Below, piece by piece: positions 8,255 through 14,883 of a DNA stretch of 23,259 bases. Each line of letters begins with the position of its first letter. The first letter of the stretch is position 1. Source of the stretch: DUZB01 sp964407525 (GTDB lineage Bacteria; Desulfobacterota; DSM-4660; Desulfatiglandales; Desulfatiglandaceae); NCBI GenBank assembly GCA_964407525.1, contig CAYOWC010000044.1:1-23259 (forward strand), read 5' to 3'. Position numbers and translations under genes: made by a program. The notes beneath the pieces are model-generated. The model was not told the origin of the DNA and made no database searches. It saw only the letters and a list, made by a program, of their open reading frames with translations.

Positions 8255-10183
8255 ATGCCGCGGATAAATTCACCCGCTGAATTGGAAGAATTCAGACAGG
8301 GTATTCTGTCTAAAAGAGATCCGAATAAACCATGTATCACATTATGTTCCGGATCTGCCTGCCATGCTACGGGCAGTGGAGATGTTGCTGATAGTCTTGA
8401 AAAAGAGATCGAAAAACAAGGCTTAAGTGGCGAGGTGGACATCAGGAGGACCGGTTGCCATGGGTATTGTGAGCGGGGTCCTATTATTGTTACGCATCCT
8501 GAGGAAATCAGTTATTTCCAAATACAGCCTGAGGATGTTCCTGAAATTCTCTCCGAGACCATCAAAAAGAAGAAGGTCGTAGAGCGGTTACTTTATACCG
8601 ATCCCGGTACCAAGGAAAAAATCGTTCATGAGTCTGAAATCCCTTTCTACAAACACCAGGAGCGCCTTGTTTTTGGTTCCAATGGCAGCATTGATCCAAA
8701 GAGCATCGACGACTACCTGGCAATAGATGGTTATTCTGCGTTAGCCAAAGCTCTTTGTGGCATGACTGACGAGCAGGTTTTGGAGGAAGTCAAAAAATCC
8801 AACCTGAGAGGAAGGGGCGGCGGCGGGTTTCCCGCTGGGAGAAAGTGGGAAGGGTCCCGCAATGACCCTGAGCCAATAAAATATGTGATCGTCAATGCAG
8901 ACGAGGGAGACCCTGGCGCTTACATGGACAGGAGCCTTCTCGAGGGGAATCCTCACTCCATTCTCGAGGGGTTGACGCTCGGCGCCTATGCTATCGGCTC
9001 CCACGAGGGCTATATTTACGTTCGACAGGAATACCCCCTGGCGGTAGAGAATGTACTCCTGGCCATTAAGACGGCCGAAGAGTACGGTTTTCTGGGGAAA
9101 AACATTCTCGGGTCGGGCTTTGATTTCATCGTTAAAGTGCACCAGGGTGCCGGCGCTTTCGTCTGCGGAGAATCGACTGCGCTGATGACGGCATTGGAAG
9201 GCAGGGTGGGAGAACCCAGACCAAAGTATACCCGCTCCAACATCAAGGGCCTTTGGGAAAAACCCACTGTTTTGAATAATGTTGAGACATGGGCAAATGT
9301 ACCGCTTATCATCAATAAAGGCGCTGACTGGTTCAGACAATATGGAACGGAGGGAAGCAAGGGCACGAAGATTTTCTCCCTGGTTGGAAAAATCGTCAAT
9401 ACCGGCCTGGTGGAAGTACCCATGGGCACACCCCTCAAAGATATTATTTACAAGATAGGTGGTGGCATCCCTGGCGGCAGAAAATTTAAAGCTGTCCAGA
9501 CGGGTGGACCATCCGGGGGATGTATCCCTGAAGAACTGTTGGATTTGGAAGTTGGTTTTGATGAACTCACCAAGGCCGGCTCAATGATGGGGTCTGGTGG
9601 AATGATTGTACTGGATGAAGATACCTGTATGGTTGATGTGGCCAGGTACTTCATTGAATTCCTCACGGATGAATCGTGCGGTAAATGTGTCCCATGCCGT
9701 GAAGGCCTGCGGCAGATGCTTAAAATTCTCACAAATATCACCGAAGGAAAAGGAAGAGAAGGCGACATTGAGCTTTTAGAGGAGCTATCTGAGACCGCTA
9801 AAGAAGGTGCCCTTTGTGCTTTGGGTAAGAGTGCCCCTAATCCGTTTTTAAGCACGTTACGATACTTTAGAGATGAGTATGAGGCACACATCAAGGACCA
9901 GACATGCCCGGCGCTCTCCTGTAGAGATCTGATATCTTTTTATATAGATCCTGCTAAGTGCAAAGCCTGTATGATTTGTGCAAGGAAATGTCCCGCCAAG
10001 GCGATCGACGGCGGCAAAAGCAAGATCCATATCGTTGACCAGGATAAATGCACAAAATGCGGAACCTGCTTTGAAGTCTGCCCTCCCCGCTTCGGTGCGG
10101 TGACAAAGATTTCCGGCGAGCCTGTTCCATCTCCTATCCCTGAAGAAGAAAGAATAATCAAAAAGAGAAAGAAAAATGAGTGA
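8255..10183 (+). CDS. bamH: NuoF-like NAD(H)/FMN-binding iron-sulfur subunit BamH
   Basis: This 642-residue NuoF-type protein is the expected NAD(H)-binding, FMN-containing subunit. The N-terminal ferredoxin-like domain has CSGSACHATG and TGCHGYCERGP ([2Fe-2S]). The nucleotide-binding loop is LRGRGGGGFPAG (residues 184-195), followed by NADEGDPGAYMDRSLLEG and ESTALMTALEGR. The [4Fe-4S] ligands are C475, C478, C481 and C521, with the NuoF 40-residue spacing between the last two. The C-terminal extension carries two ferredoxin motifs, CKACMICARKCP from C569 and CTKCGTCFEVCPP. This domain order is that of the HoxF/HydB/NfnB-like long form used in bifurcating enzymes. It starts 9 bases after bamG and its end overlaps bamI by 8 bases. 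Confidence 0.95.
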   Translation: MPRINSPAELEEFRQGILSKRDPNKPCITLCSGSACHATGSGDVADSLEKEIEKQGLSGEVDIRRTGCHGYCERGPIIVTHPEEISYFQIQPEDVPEILSETIKKKKVVERLLYTDPGTKEKIVHESEIPFYKHQERLVFGSNGSIDPKSIDDYLAIDGYSALAKALCGMTDEQVLEEVKKSNLRGRGGGGFPAGRKWEGSRNDPEPIKYVIVNADEGDPGAYMDRSLLEGNPHSILEGLTLGAYAIGSHEGYIYVRQEYPLAVENVLLAIKTAEEYGFLGKNILGSGFDFIVKVHQGAGAFVCGESTALMTALEGRVGEPRPKYTRSNIKGLWEKPTVLNNVETWANVPLIINKGADWFRQYGTEGSKGTKIFSLVGKIVNTGLVEVPMGTPLKDIIYKIGGGIPGGRKFKAVQTGGPSGGCIPEELLDLEVGFDELTKAGSMMGSGGMIVLDEDTCMVDVARYFIEFLTDESCGKCVPCREGLRQMLKILTNITEGKGREGDIELLEELSETAKEGALCALGKSAPNPFLSTLRYFRDEYEAHIKDQTCPALSCRDLISFYIDPAKCKACMICARKCPAKAIDGGKSKIHIVDQDKCTKCGTCFEVCPPRFGAVTKISGEPVPSPIPEEERIIKKRKKNE

Positions 10184-10772
10184 AATCCTTTTACAGATTG
10201 ACGGAAAAGAAGTTAAAGCAAAGGAAGGGATGACCATCTTGGAGGCCGCCCGAAGTGCAGGGATCTCTATACCTACACTCTGCCACCACGAGAAATTGGA
10301 ACCTTTTGGGGGATGCCGACTTTGTATTGTGGAAGTGGAAGATCGTGGTTGGACAAAGCTCGTTGTTTCCTGCGTTTACCCGGCAGAAGAAAATCTGGTA
10401 GTAAGAACCAGATCTGACAAAGTAGATAGAATCCGCAAAATGATTATAGAGCTATTGATGGCTCATGCGCCGGATGCTTTCGAATTGCAGGATTTGGCCA
10501 AAGAATATGGTGCAGATAGAGACCGCTTTGAAAAAGAGGCCTCATTTTGCATTCATTGCGGTCTGTGCGTAAGGTACTGTGCTGAGGTTAAAAAGAAGAA
10601 CGCTGTTGGATTTGTTGGCAGAGGAACAAAGAAAGAGATCAGTTTCATTCCGGAAATAGCATCTAAGGAGTGCTGGGACTGCAAAGAATGTTTTCCGCTT
10701 TGCCCTACAGAGGCCCTGCAGGCGGCTTATGTGTTAACCAAAGCATTGTTTTCTTCTCGTTCTTCCTCCTGA
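10176..10772 (+). CDS. bamI: NuoG N-terminal-like iron-sulfur subunit BamI
   Basis: This 198-residue protein resembles the N-terminal iron-sulfur part of NuoG and [FeFe]-hydrogenases. The [2Fe-2S] ligands are C36, C47, C50 and C66 (CHHEKLEPFGGCRLC, VSC). Then come two [4Fe-4S] motifs, CIHCGLCVRYC and CWDCKECFPLCP. There is no molybdopterin or hydrogenase domain, as expected for BamI. The ATG lies inside the 3' end of bamH (8-base overlap), so the two genes are probably translationally coupled. It is the last gene of the bam operon here. No clear rho-independent terminator follows the TGA. Confidence 0.92.
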   Translation: MSEILLQIDGKEVKAKEGMTILEAARSAGISIPTLCHHEKLEPFGGCRLCIVEVEDRGWTKLVVSCVYPAEENLVVRTRSDKVDRIRKMIIELLMAHAPDAFELQDLAKEYGADRDRFEKEASFCIHCGLCVRYCAEVKKKNAVGFVGRGTKKEISFIPEIASKECWDCKECFPLCPTEALQAAYVLTKALFSSRSSS

Positions 10773-11069
10773 ATCGATAGAGGGAAACAGGCTGTGATCC
10801 ATATGAAGAAATCAAAAACCAGATCTATGTAAGTCGACTTCATATTTTGTCACCACGAAAAACCATACCCCCTTGGGGATTGCCTGTCCCTCTACTGGTT
10901 CGTTTTTCAATGGATCCCAAATCCAATCCCCCCCTGGTTTCTCGCGCCAATTCCACTATGTTTTCTTTTGTTTTTTCCGCTGCTGTCAACCAGAATGCCC
11001 CTTTTTCTTCGGGGTCTGGCCGATAGTCCAACGAAAAGGAGTATGAAGACGAAAGTCTGAGTTGAAAAT
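10773..11069. other. Intergenic spacer after the bam operon
   Basis: These 297 bases hold no recognised gene, terminator or RNA. A minus-strand open frame (10840-11031, 63 codons from TTG, product ending QGGMVFRGDKI) has a protein-like composition (DYRPDPEEKGAFWLTAAEKTKEN). It stays open upstream into the antisense of the next gene and has no ribosome site, so it may be a remnant of a coding region. No family was recognised. Confidence 0.5.
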
Positions 11070-11639
11070 ATGAACGAAAGTATTCTTATCGAAAAACTGA
11101 TGAAAATTGAAGCCCTTTTTTCCGGAGCCGCCACCCCGGGAGAGCGTGTTTCTGCGGATTTGGCCCGGCAACGGATACTGAAACGGCTCAAAGAACTCCT
11201 TCCCAAAGACCCGCCGGTGGAGTACCGGTTCACTTTCACTGATATGTGGTCTCGAAAGGTCTTTGTAGCCCTTTTACGCCGTTACGATCTAAAGCCCTAT
11301 CGGTATTATCGGCAGCGCTATACCACAGTGATGGTGAAGGTTCCGGAGAGTTTTGTGGATGAGACTCTCTGGCCTGAATATCAGAAAATAAACGACGAAC
11401 TCCGGGAATACCTGCAGGAAGTAACCGATCGGGTCGTGAAGAGTGTCCTTCATGAGGACAGCTCCGAAGCGGAGGTTGTGGCAGAGCCTTTACAGATTGA
11501 ATTTGAACAGGAATCGACTCCGGAAGAACCACCAAAAGGAGAAGAGAAATCGACCGGTGAGTCTTCGGATACAGGGAAGGGCCGGCGCGGAAAAAGCAAA
11601 AAAGAAAAGAAACGGAAAAAGAAAAAGCGGAAGCGTTAA
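11070..11639 (+). CDS. Hypothetical protein with a Lys/Arg-rich C-terminal tail
   Basis: I cannot assign a function to this 189-residue protein. Residues 1-45 (KLMKIEALFSGAATPGERVS) resemble the short N-terminal helix-loop-helix seen in DUF2786-type proteins. The core FTDMWSRKVFVALLRRYDLKPYRYYRQRYTTVMV reads as a compact alpha/beta domain rich in Arg and Tyr. The last third is low complexity: an acidic Glu/Ser/Pro linker, then a run almost wholly of Lys and Arg to the end, which could bind nucleic acid. There is no signal peptide or membrane helix. The start is ATG 11070 with a poor ribosome site. The next gene begins 11 bases after its stop, and its TAAGGAG Shine-Dalgarno overlaps this stop codon, so the two are probably co-transcribed. 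Confidence 0.75.
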   Translation: MNESILIEKLMKIEALFSGAATPGERVSADLARQRILKRLKELLPKDPPVEYRFTFTDMWSRKVFVALLRRYDLKPYRYYRQRYTTVMVKVPESFVDETLWPEYQKINDELREYLQEVTDRVVKSVLHEDSSEAEVVAEPLQIEFEQESTPEEPPKGEEKSTGESSDTGKGRRGKSKKEKKRKKKKRKR

Positions 11640-11650
11640 GGAGATAACAG

Positions 11651-12289
11651 ATGGCTGAGATAGAAGCATTAAAGGCAAAGGTAGGGGAATTACGTAAACG
11701 GGATTGGGATCGGGTCGGAATCGAGGCCAGGCTTAAGGCATTTTCCGAGAAGGGAATCCCTGAAAAGAGGCTTGATGCAGCCGCAATGATTGCAGCAAAA
11801 GAGGAGATCTTGGACCGGGTGCAGCAGCGGGGAGAGGAATACGAATATGTAAGCCACAACTGTGCCAAGGGTTCGGCCCTGGCCGTGATGGAGGAATTCG
11901 GGCTGGGAAAGAATATGGAGATTATCAAGGCCCTCTCGCCCTTTCCGGGGTTCGGCATGACCGGCTGGATCTGCGGCGGCGTGACAGGCGCCCTCATGGC
12001 TCTTGGCCTCTATTTTGGCAGCAATGACGCCACCGACTACGGCGCTACCGGCCGAACTATGACCTCGGCCCGGGAGTTTATCCCCCGCTTTGAACAGATT
12101 TTCGGCACCATCCTTTGCCCGAAAATCCATGAGGAGGTGATCTTTGATCGATATATGGACCCCAGGGCCAGTGAGGAGAATTTTGAGGATTTCAAGGAGG
12201 CCCAAGGCTACGAACGATGTGCCCTGCCTCCGGGAATAGGTGCGAGGATTGCCGCCGAGATTATCATCGAGAGCATGGAGGAAAAGTAG
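11651..12289 (+). CDS. C_GCAxxG_C_C family (redox-active cysteine) protein
   Basis: This 212-residue protein fits the C_GCAxxG_C_C family, whose proteins are probable redox-active cysteine proteins of anaerobes and are often near electron-transfer genes. The spaced cysteines are C71 (NCAKGSALAVMEEFGLG), C108 (WICGGVTGALMALGLYFG), C156 (LCPKIHEEVIF) and C190 (YERCALPPG). The small glycine/alanine-rich helix after C108 is the most typical part. There is no export signal; residues 1-60 are a charged helical extension. A good Shine-Dalgarno (AAGGAG, 11638-11643) sets the ATG. It may form a two-gene unit with the gene before it. The specific reaction is unknown. Confidence 0.78.
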   Translation: MAEIEALKAKVGELRKRDWDRVGIEARLKAFSEKGIPEKRLDAAAMIAAKEEILDRVQQRGEEYEYVSHNCAKGSALAVMEEFGLGKNMEIIKALSPFPGFGMTGWICGGVTGALMALGLYFGSNDATDYGATGRTMTSAREFIPRFEQIFGTILCPKIHEEVIFDRYMDPRASEENFEDFKEAQGYERCALPPGIGARIAAEIIIESMEEK

Positions 12290-12364
12290 TGTTAAGCTGA
12301 AAAAACAACCACGAAAAAATTGGGTACCCTTCATTAACTTAACAGCATGACGAATAACGAACAT

Positions 12365-12456
12365 TCGATTGACGAACATTCGAACGGAACCGGAAAAAAA
12401 CAGGTCGGCATTTCCTTGCCTTCAGAGAACCTTTGGTTCGGTTGTTCGTCACTCGA
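12365..12456. repeat. Imperfect inverted repeat
   Basis: TCGATTGACGAACA at 12365-12378 and the reverse complement of 12443-12456 (TCGAGTGACGAACA) agree at 13 of 14 positions. A related copy (GACGAATAACGAACATTCG) lies just before the left arm. It looks like a degenerate intergenic repeat. Confidence 0.6.
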
Positions 12457-12466
12457 TTGTTATCTT

Positions 12467-12481
12467 TTAAGATGATCTTAA
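12467..12481. repeat. Short perfect palindrome
   Basis: TTAAGA and TCTTAA surround TGA, giving a perfect 6-bp inverted repeat. It could be a small protein-binding site or chance; there is no T-run to make it a terminator. Confidence 0.45.
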
Positions 12482-12628
12482 GTTGATGACATTGGGTTCT
12501 AATTCGCTGATTTCCCGCCTGTTTAAAATCAATACAACCCCGATTCTTCGCGGATTAACATGAAAACTTCCTCCTAATCCACTAACCGGATTCAGCCGTG
12601 ATCGAACAAACCGGTGAAACCAGCCGTC

Positions 12629-12648
12629 ATTCCCGCGAAAGCGGGAAT
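12629..12648. repeat. dRS3-like dispersed hairpin repeat
   Basis: The arms ATTCCCGC and GCGGGAAT are perfectly complementary around a GAAA loop. This is the widespread proteobacterial intergenic repeat (GTCATTCCCG...CGGGAATCC) that often produces spurious peptides ending in SRFRGND. Confidence 0.8.
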
Positions 12649-12757
12649 CCATGCGTTTCGGGACAGCTGCATTCCGGGTAAACCCCACCAAAAACCTGAA
12701 GGTCGGACCCTGCCCGCCCGGGTTGATGAAGAATGCCGATAATGGCTGACAAAATCC

Positions 12758-12786
12758 TTGACAAGGGTAAACTAAAACTGTAAATA
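12758..12786 (+). promoter_or_regulatory. Candidate sigma-70 promoter of lexA
   Basis: TTGACA at 12758-12763 is a perfect -35 box. A 17-base spacer leads to TAAATA at 12781-12786 as a weak -10. The site lies about 90 bases before the lexA ATG and overlaps a tandem repeat that may be the operator. Confidence 0.6.
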
Positions 12787-12795
12787 AAACTGTAA
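12773..12795. promoter_or_regulatory. Tandem 11-bp repeat, possible LexA operator
   Basis: TAAAACTGTAA occurs at 12773-12783 and again at 12785-12795, a 12-base period. It covers the candidate -10 box and the expected transcription start of lexA. LexA genes are usually autoregulated by a site in this place. The sequence is not the E. coli or Bacillus consensus, so the assignment is inference. Confidence 0.4.
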
Positions 12796-12877
12796 GTGAT
12801 TGCAGGATTTGTTGTAGATTCTGTCTGGTCCGGAAGTGGGAAATTCTTCCCATTGAACAGAAAGAGTGCCTTATGCC

Positions 12878-13483
12878 ATGAAATTAACTCACAAACAAAA
12901 AGCATTTTTGGGCTATCTCTCTCAGTATACAGAGGAGTGGGGCGTGGCCCCATCATTTGATGAAATCTGCTCTCATTTTGGTTTCAGTTCCTACAATACC
13001 GTTACGACGTACCTGAAAATTCTTGAAAGAAAGGGCTATGTCCGTCTTCCATCTCAAAAGAATCGCAAGCGGGCCATTGAAGTGGTCTGTCCCGTGGAGA
13101 CGAGGAGTTTTGAACTCCCCTTGTTAGGGAACGTGGCTGCCGGCAAGCCGATTGAAGCGATAGAAAACAAAAGTGCCATTGAAGTTCCCCCTGCCATGGC
13201 TGATAAAGGAGACTGCTTTGTGCTGAAAGTAAAAGGGGTTTCCATGGAGGAAGACGGTATCCTGGATGGCGATTTTGTGGTTGTCAGGAAGCAGCCGACG
13301 GCAGAAAACGGGGATACGGTGGTGGCGCTTATTGAGAACGAAGCCACGGTAAAAAAATATTTCAAAAAGAATGATTATGTGGAACTTCGCCCAGCCCACG
13401 CCGGGATGGATCCGATTCCTGTCAAAGATGGGGATTTTCATATTGCCGGAAAGGTTGTGGGAGTTTTGAGATATTATACGTAG
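12878..13483 (+). CDS. lexA: LexA repressor (SOS regulator, S24 autoprotease)
   Basis: LexA represses SOS genes and cleaves itself when RecA is activated by DNA damage. From ATG 12878 it has 201 residues, about the family length. The N-terminal winged helix is residues 1-65 (LTHKQKAFLGYLSQYTEEWGVAPSFDEI). The cleavage site is A88-G89 (NVAAGKPI). The catalytic Ser is S122 (GVSMEEDGI) and the Lys is K159 (EATVKKYF), 37 residues apart as in E. coli LexA (S119/K156). An in-frame GTG at 12866 would add four residues. I prefer the ATG because MKLTHKQK matches the usual LexA start. It is followed after 16 bases by imuB, so it probably controls the cassette it heads. Confidence 0.94.
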   Translation: MKLTHKQKAFLGYLSQYTEEWGVAPSFDEICSHFGFSSYNTVTTYLKILERKGYVRLPSQKNRKRAIEVVCPVETRSFELPLLGNVAAGKPIEAIENKSAIEVPPAMADKGDCFVLKVKGVSMEEDGILDGDFVVVRKQPTAENGDTVVALIENEATVKKYFKKNDYVELRPAHAGMDPIPVKDGDFHIAGKVVGVLRYYT

Positions 13484-13499
13484 CCCTGAACAATAGAAA

Positions 13500-14678
13500 A
13501 TGCGGATTTCTCATCGTCATATCATTCATTTTCACGTCCCCGCCCTGCCCATTGCCCTGGCTCGGATATCCTCCCCCAGGTTGCGAAACAGACCTGTTGT
13601 TGCGGTTCGGGTTGAATCTGCAAGGGCCGTTGTCCTTTATGCTTCTCACGAGGCCGGTCGTTGCGGGATTTTTAAAGGGATGCCCATTGAAAATGCGAAA
13701 AGACGTTGCTCAGATCTGGCCATTCTCCCCTATGATCAGGAAGGGTTGGGAAAGGCATGCGATCGGCTTGTCAAAACAGCGATGCAGTATACACCTGTAT
13801 GGGAACTTTCGAGGCCGGGGCATCTTTATCTGGATTTGACCGGCACAAAACGCCTCTGGGGACACGTCAAGGATGCTGCCTGCCACCTGAAAAAAAAGGT
13901 TAGGAATGATCTGTCTCTTTCCGGGACTGTGGGGGTGGCAAGCAACAAGATGGTTTCTCATATTGCCTCCCGGGTAATCCTGCCGGATGGTGTGCTCAAT
14001 GTGGATCATGGCAGGGAGGCATCCTTTATGGCCCCCCTGAAAATACACGTTATGCCCGGTATCGGGCGTGCCCGCAGAAAAATCCTCATGGAGGAACTGG
14101 ATATCGTACGCATACGGCAACTGGCAGCCTTGGATATGGCCCGATTGCGACTTGTTTTTGGGGCGCAGGCCAGCCTGATCCATCAAAGGGCCCTTGGTAT
14201 TGATCCCACACCCGTTTATTCGTCTCCCAAAAAGCCGGTTATCAGCGAAGAAATCGTCCTTTCCCAGGATGAAAATGATGATTCAAGGCTTCTGGGGTAC
14301 CTGTACAGCATGGTTGAAAAATGCTCCCGTTTGATGCGGAAAAAAGAGATCTTTCCTCGAAAAGCCGGATTGCAGATCCGATATTCCGATCAGGTGGAAC
14401 TGAAACGGCAGGTTACATTACCCTCTTACCATGGTTGGAATCTCGATCTTTACCATGCCCTCAAACTCCTTTTTTTCAAGGCATGCACCCGCAGGATCCG
14501 AGTCCGGTACATGAAAGTCTGGTTTTGGAGTTTTTATTCGGCCGATCGACAACTTTCCCTCTTTTGCACCCCATCCTTTCAGGAAAAGCAACGAACTGTG
14601 ATTACCCGGACCCTGGATCTGATCAGGGATCGATACGGGGATGATGCCATACAATACGGCCGGACGTGTGGTGCCTAA
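13500..14678 (+). CDS. imuB: ImuB-like, catalytically degenerate Y-family DNA polymerase
   Basis: This 392-residue protein has the Y-family layout: palm/fingers (about 1-160), helix-hairpin-helix thumb (MPGIGRARRKILMEEL) and little finger (about 245-350). The three catalytic acidic residues are gone. The motif that is HVDMD in E. coli DinB reads HFHVP (H12 and P14 for D8 and D10). The SLDEAYLD motif reads PGHLYLD (G107 and H108 for D103 and E104). A perfect beta-clamp motif QLSLF (351-355) lies near the C-terminus. Loss of catalysis with a kept clamp motif is the mark of ImuB, which acts as an adaptor for DnaE2 in mutagenic translesion synthesis. It is shorter than typical ImuB (about 500). 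Its stop codon lies in the arm of an intergenic repeat, so the end may have been altered by that insertion. Confidence 0.85.
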   Translation: MRISHRHIIHFHVPALPIALARISSPRLRNRPVVAVRVESARAVVLYASHEAGRCGIFKGMPIENAKRRCSDLAILPYDQEGLGKACDRLVKTAMQYTPVWELSRPGHLYLDLTGTKRLWGHVKDAACHLKKKVRNDLSLSGTVGVASNKMVSHIASRVILPDGVLNVDHGREASFMAPLKIHVMPGIGRARRKILMEELDIVRIRQLAALDMARLRLVFGAQASLIHQRALGIDPTPVYSSPKKPVISEEIVLSQDENDDSRLLGYLYSMVEKCSRLMRKKEIFPRKAGLQIRYSDQVELKRQVTLPSYHGWNLDLYHALKLLFFKACTRRIRVRYMKVWFWSFYSADRQLSLFCTPSFQEKQRTVITRTLDLIRDRYGDDAIQYGRTCGA

Positions 14679-14843
14679 AAGATGCAATTAGCTTTTAGCT
14701 ATTAGCCGTTAGCTTAAAGGATTCAAACATTTGAATGCCTTATTACTCTATTGAAGCTTTCATTTTTTGATGCCAACCTGATGTAATAGTAAATAACCGA
14801 TATCGTGCGGCTAAGTAACGGCTAACCGCTAATTACAGCTTTT
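14677..14843. repeat. Imperfect inverted-repeat element between imuB and dnaE2
   Basis: The arm at 14677-14692 (AAAAGATGCAATTAGC) matches the reverse complement of 14828-14843 at 14 of 16 positions. The AGCCGTTA block is also inverted between the two arms. A perfect palindrome ATTCAAA-CA-TTTGAAT lies inside at 14721-14736. The left end overlaps the imuB stop codon. It looks like a small non-autonomous repeat inserted in the cassette, and could fold in RNA and affect dnaE2 expression. Confidence 0.65.
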
Positions 14844-14883
14844 AAATGGTAATTAAAAACTAACGATTCTTACGGCGAAACCG

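Larger units (their letters stand above)
12290..12757. other. Repeat-bearing intergenic spacer upstream of lexA
   Basis: No gene is supported here. The stretch holds several inverted repeats, listed separately, and open frames that arise only from those repeats. Confidence 0.7.

Noticed and set aside
12467..12853. 128-codon minus-strand frame upstream of lexA
   Set aside because: It contains the SRFRGND peptide that comes from the dispersed dRS3-like repeat, and it covers the lexA promoter.
12866..12877. GTG at 12866 as the lexA start
   Set aside because: It would add PYA-type residues not typical of LexA; the ATG at 12878 gives the usual MKLT start. Not excluded.
13500..14678. Active DinB (Pol IV)
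   Set aside because: All three catalytic acidic residues are replaced, and the context is a lexA-dnaE2 cassette.
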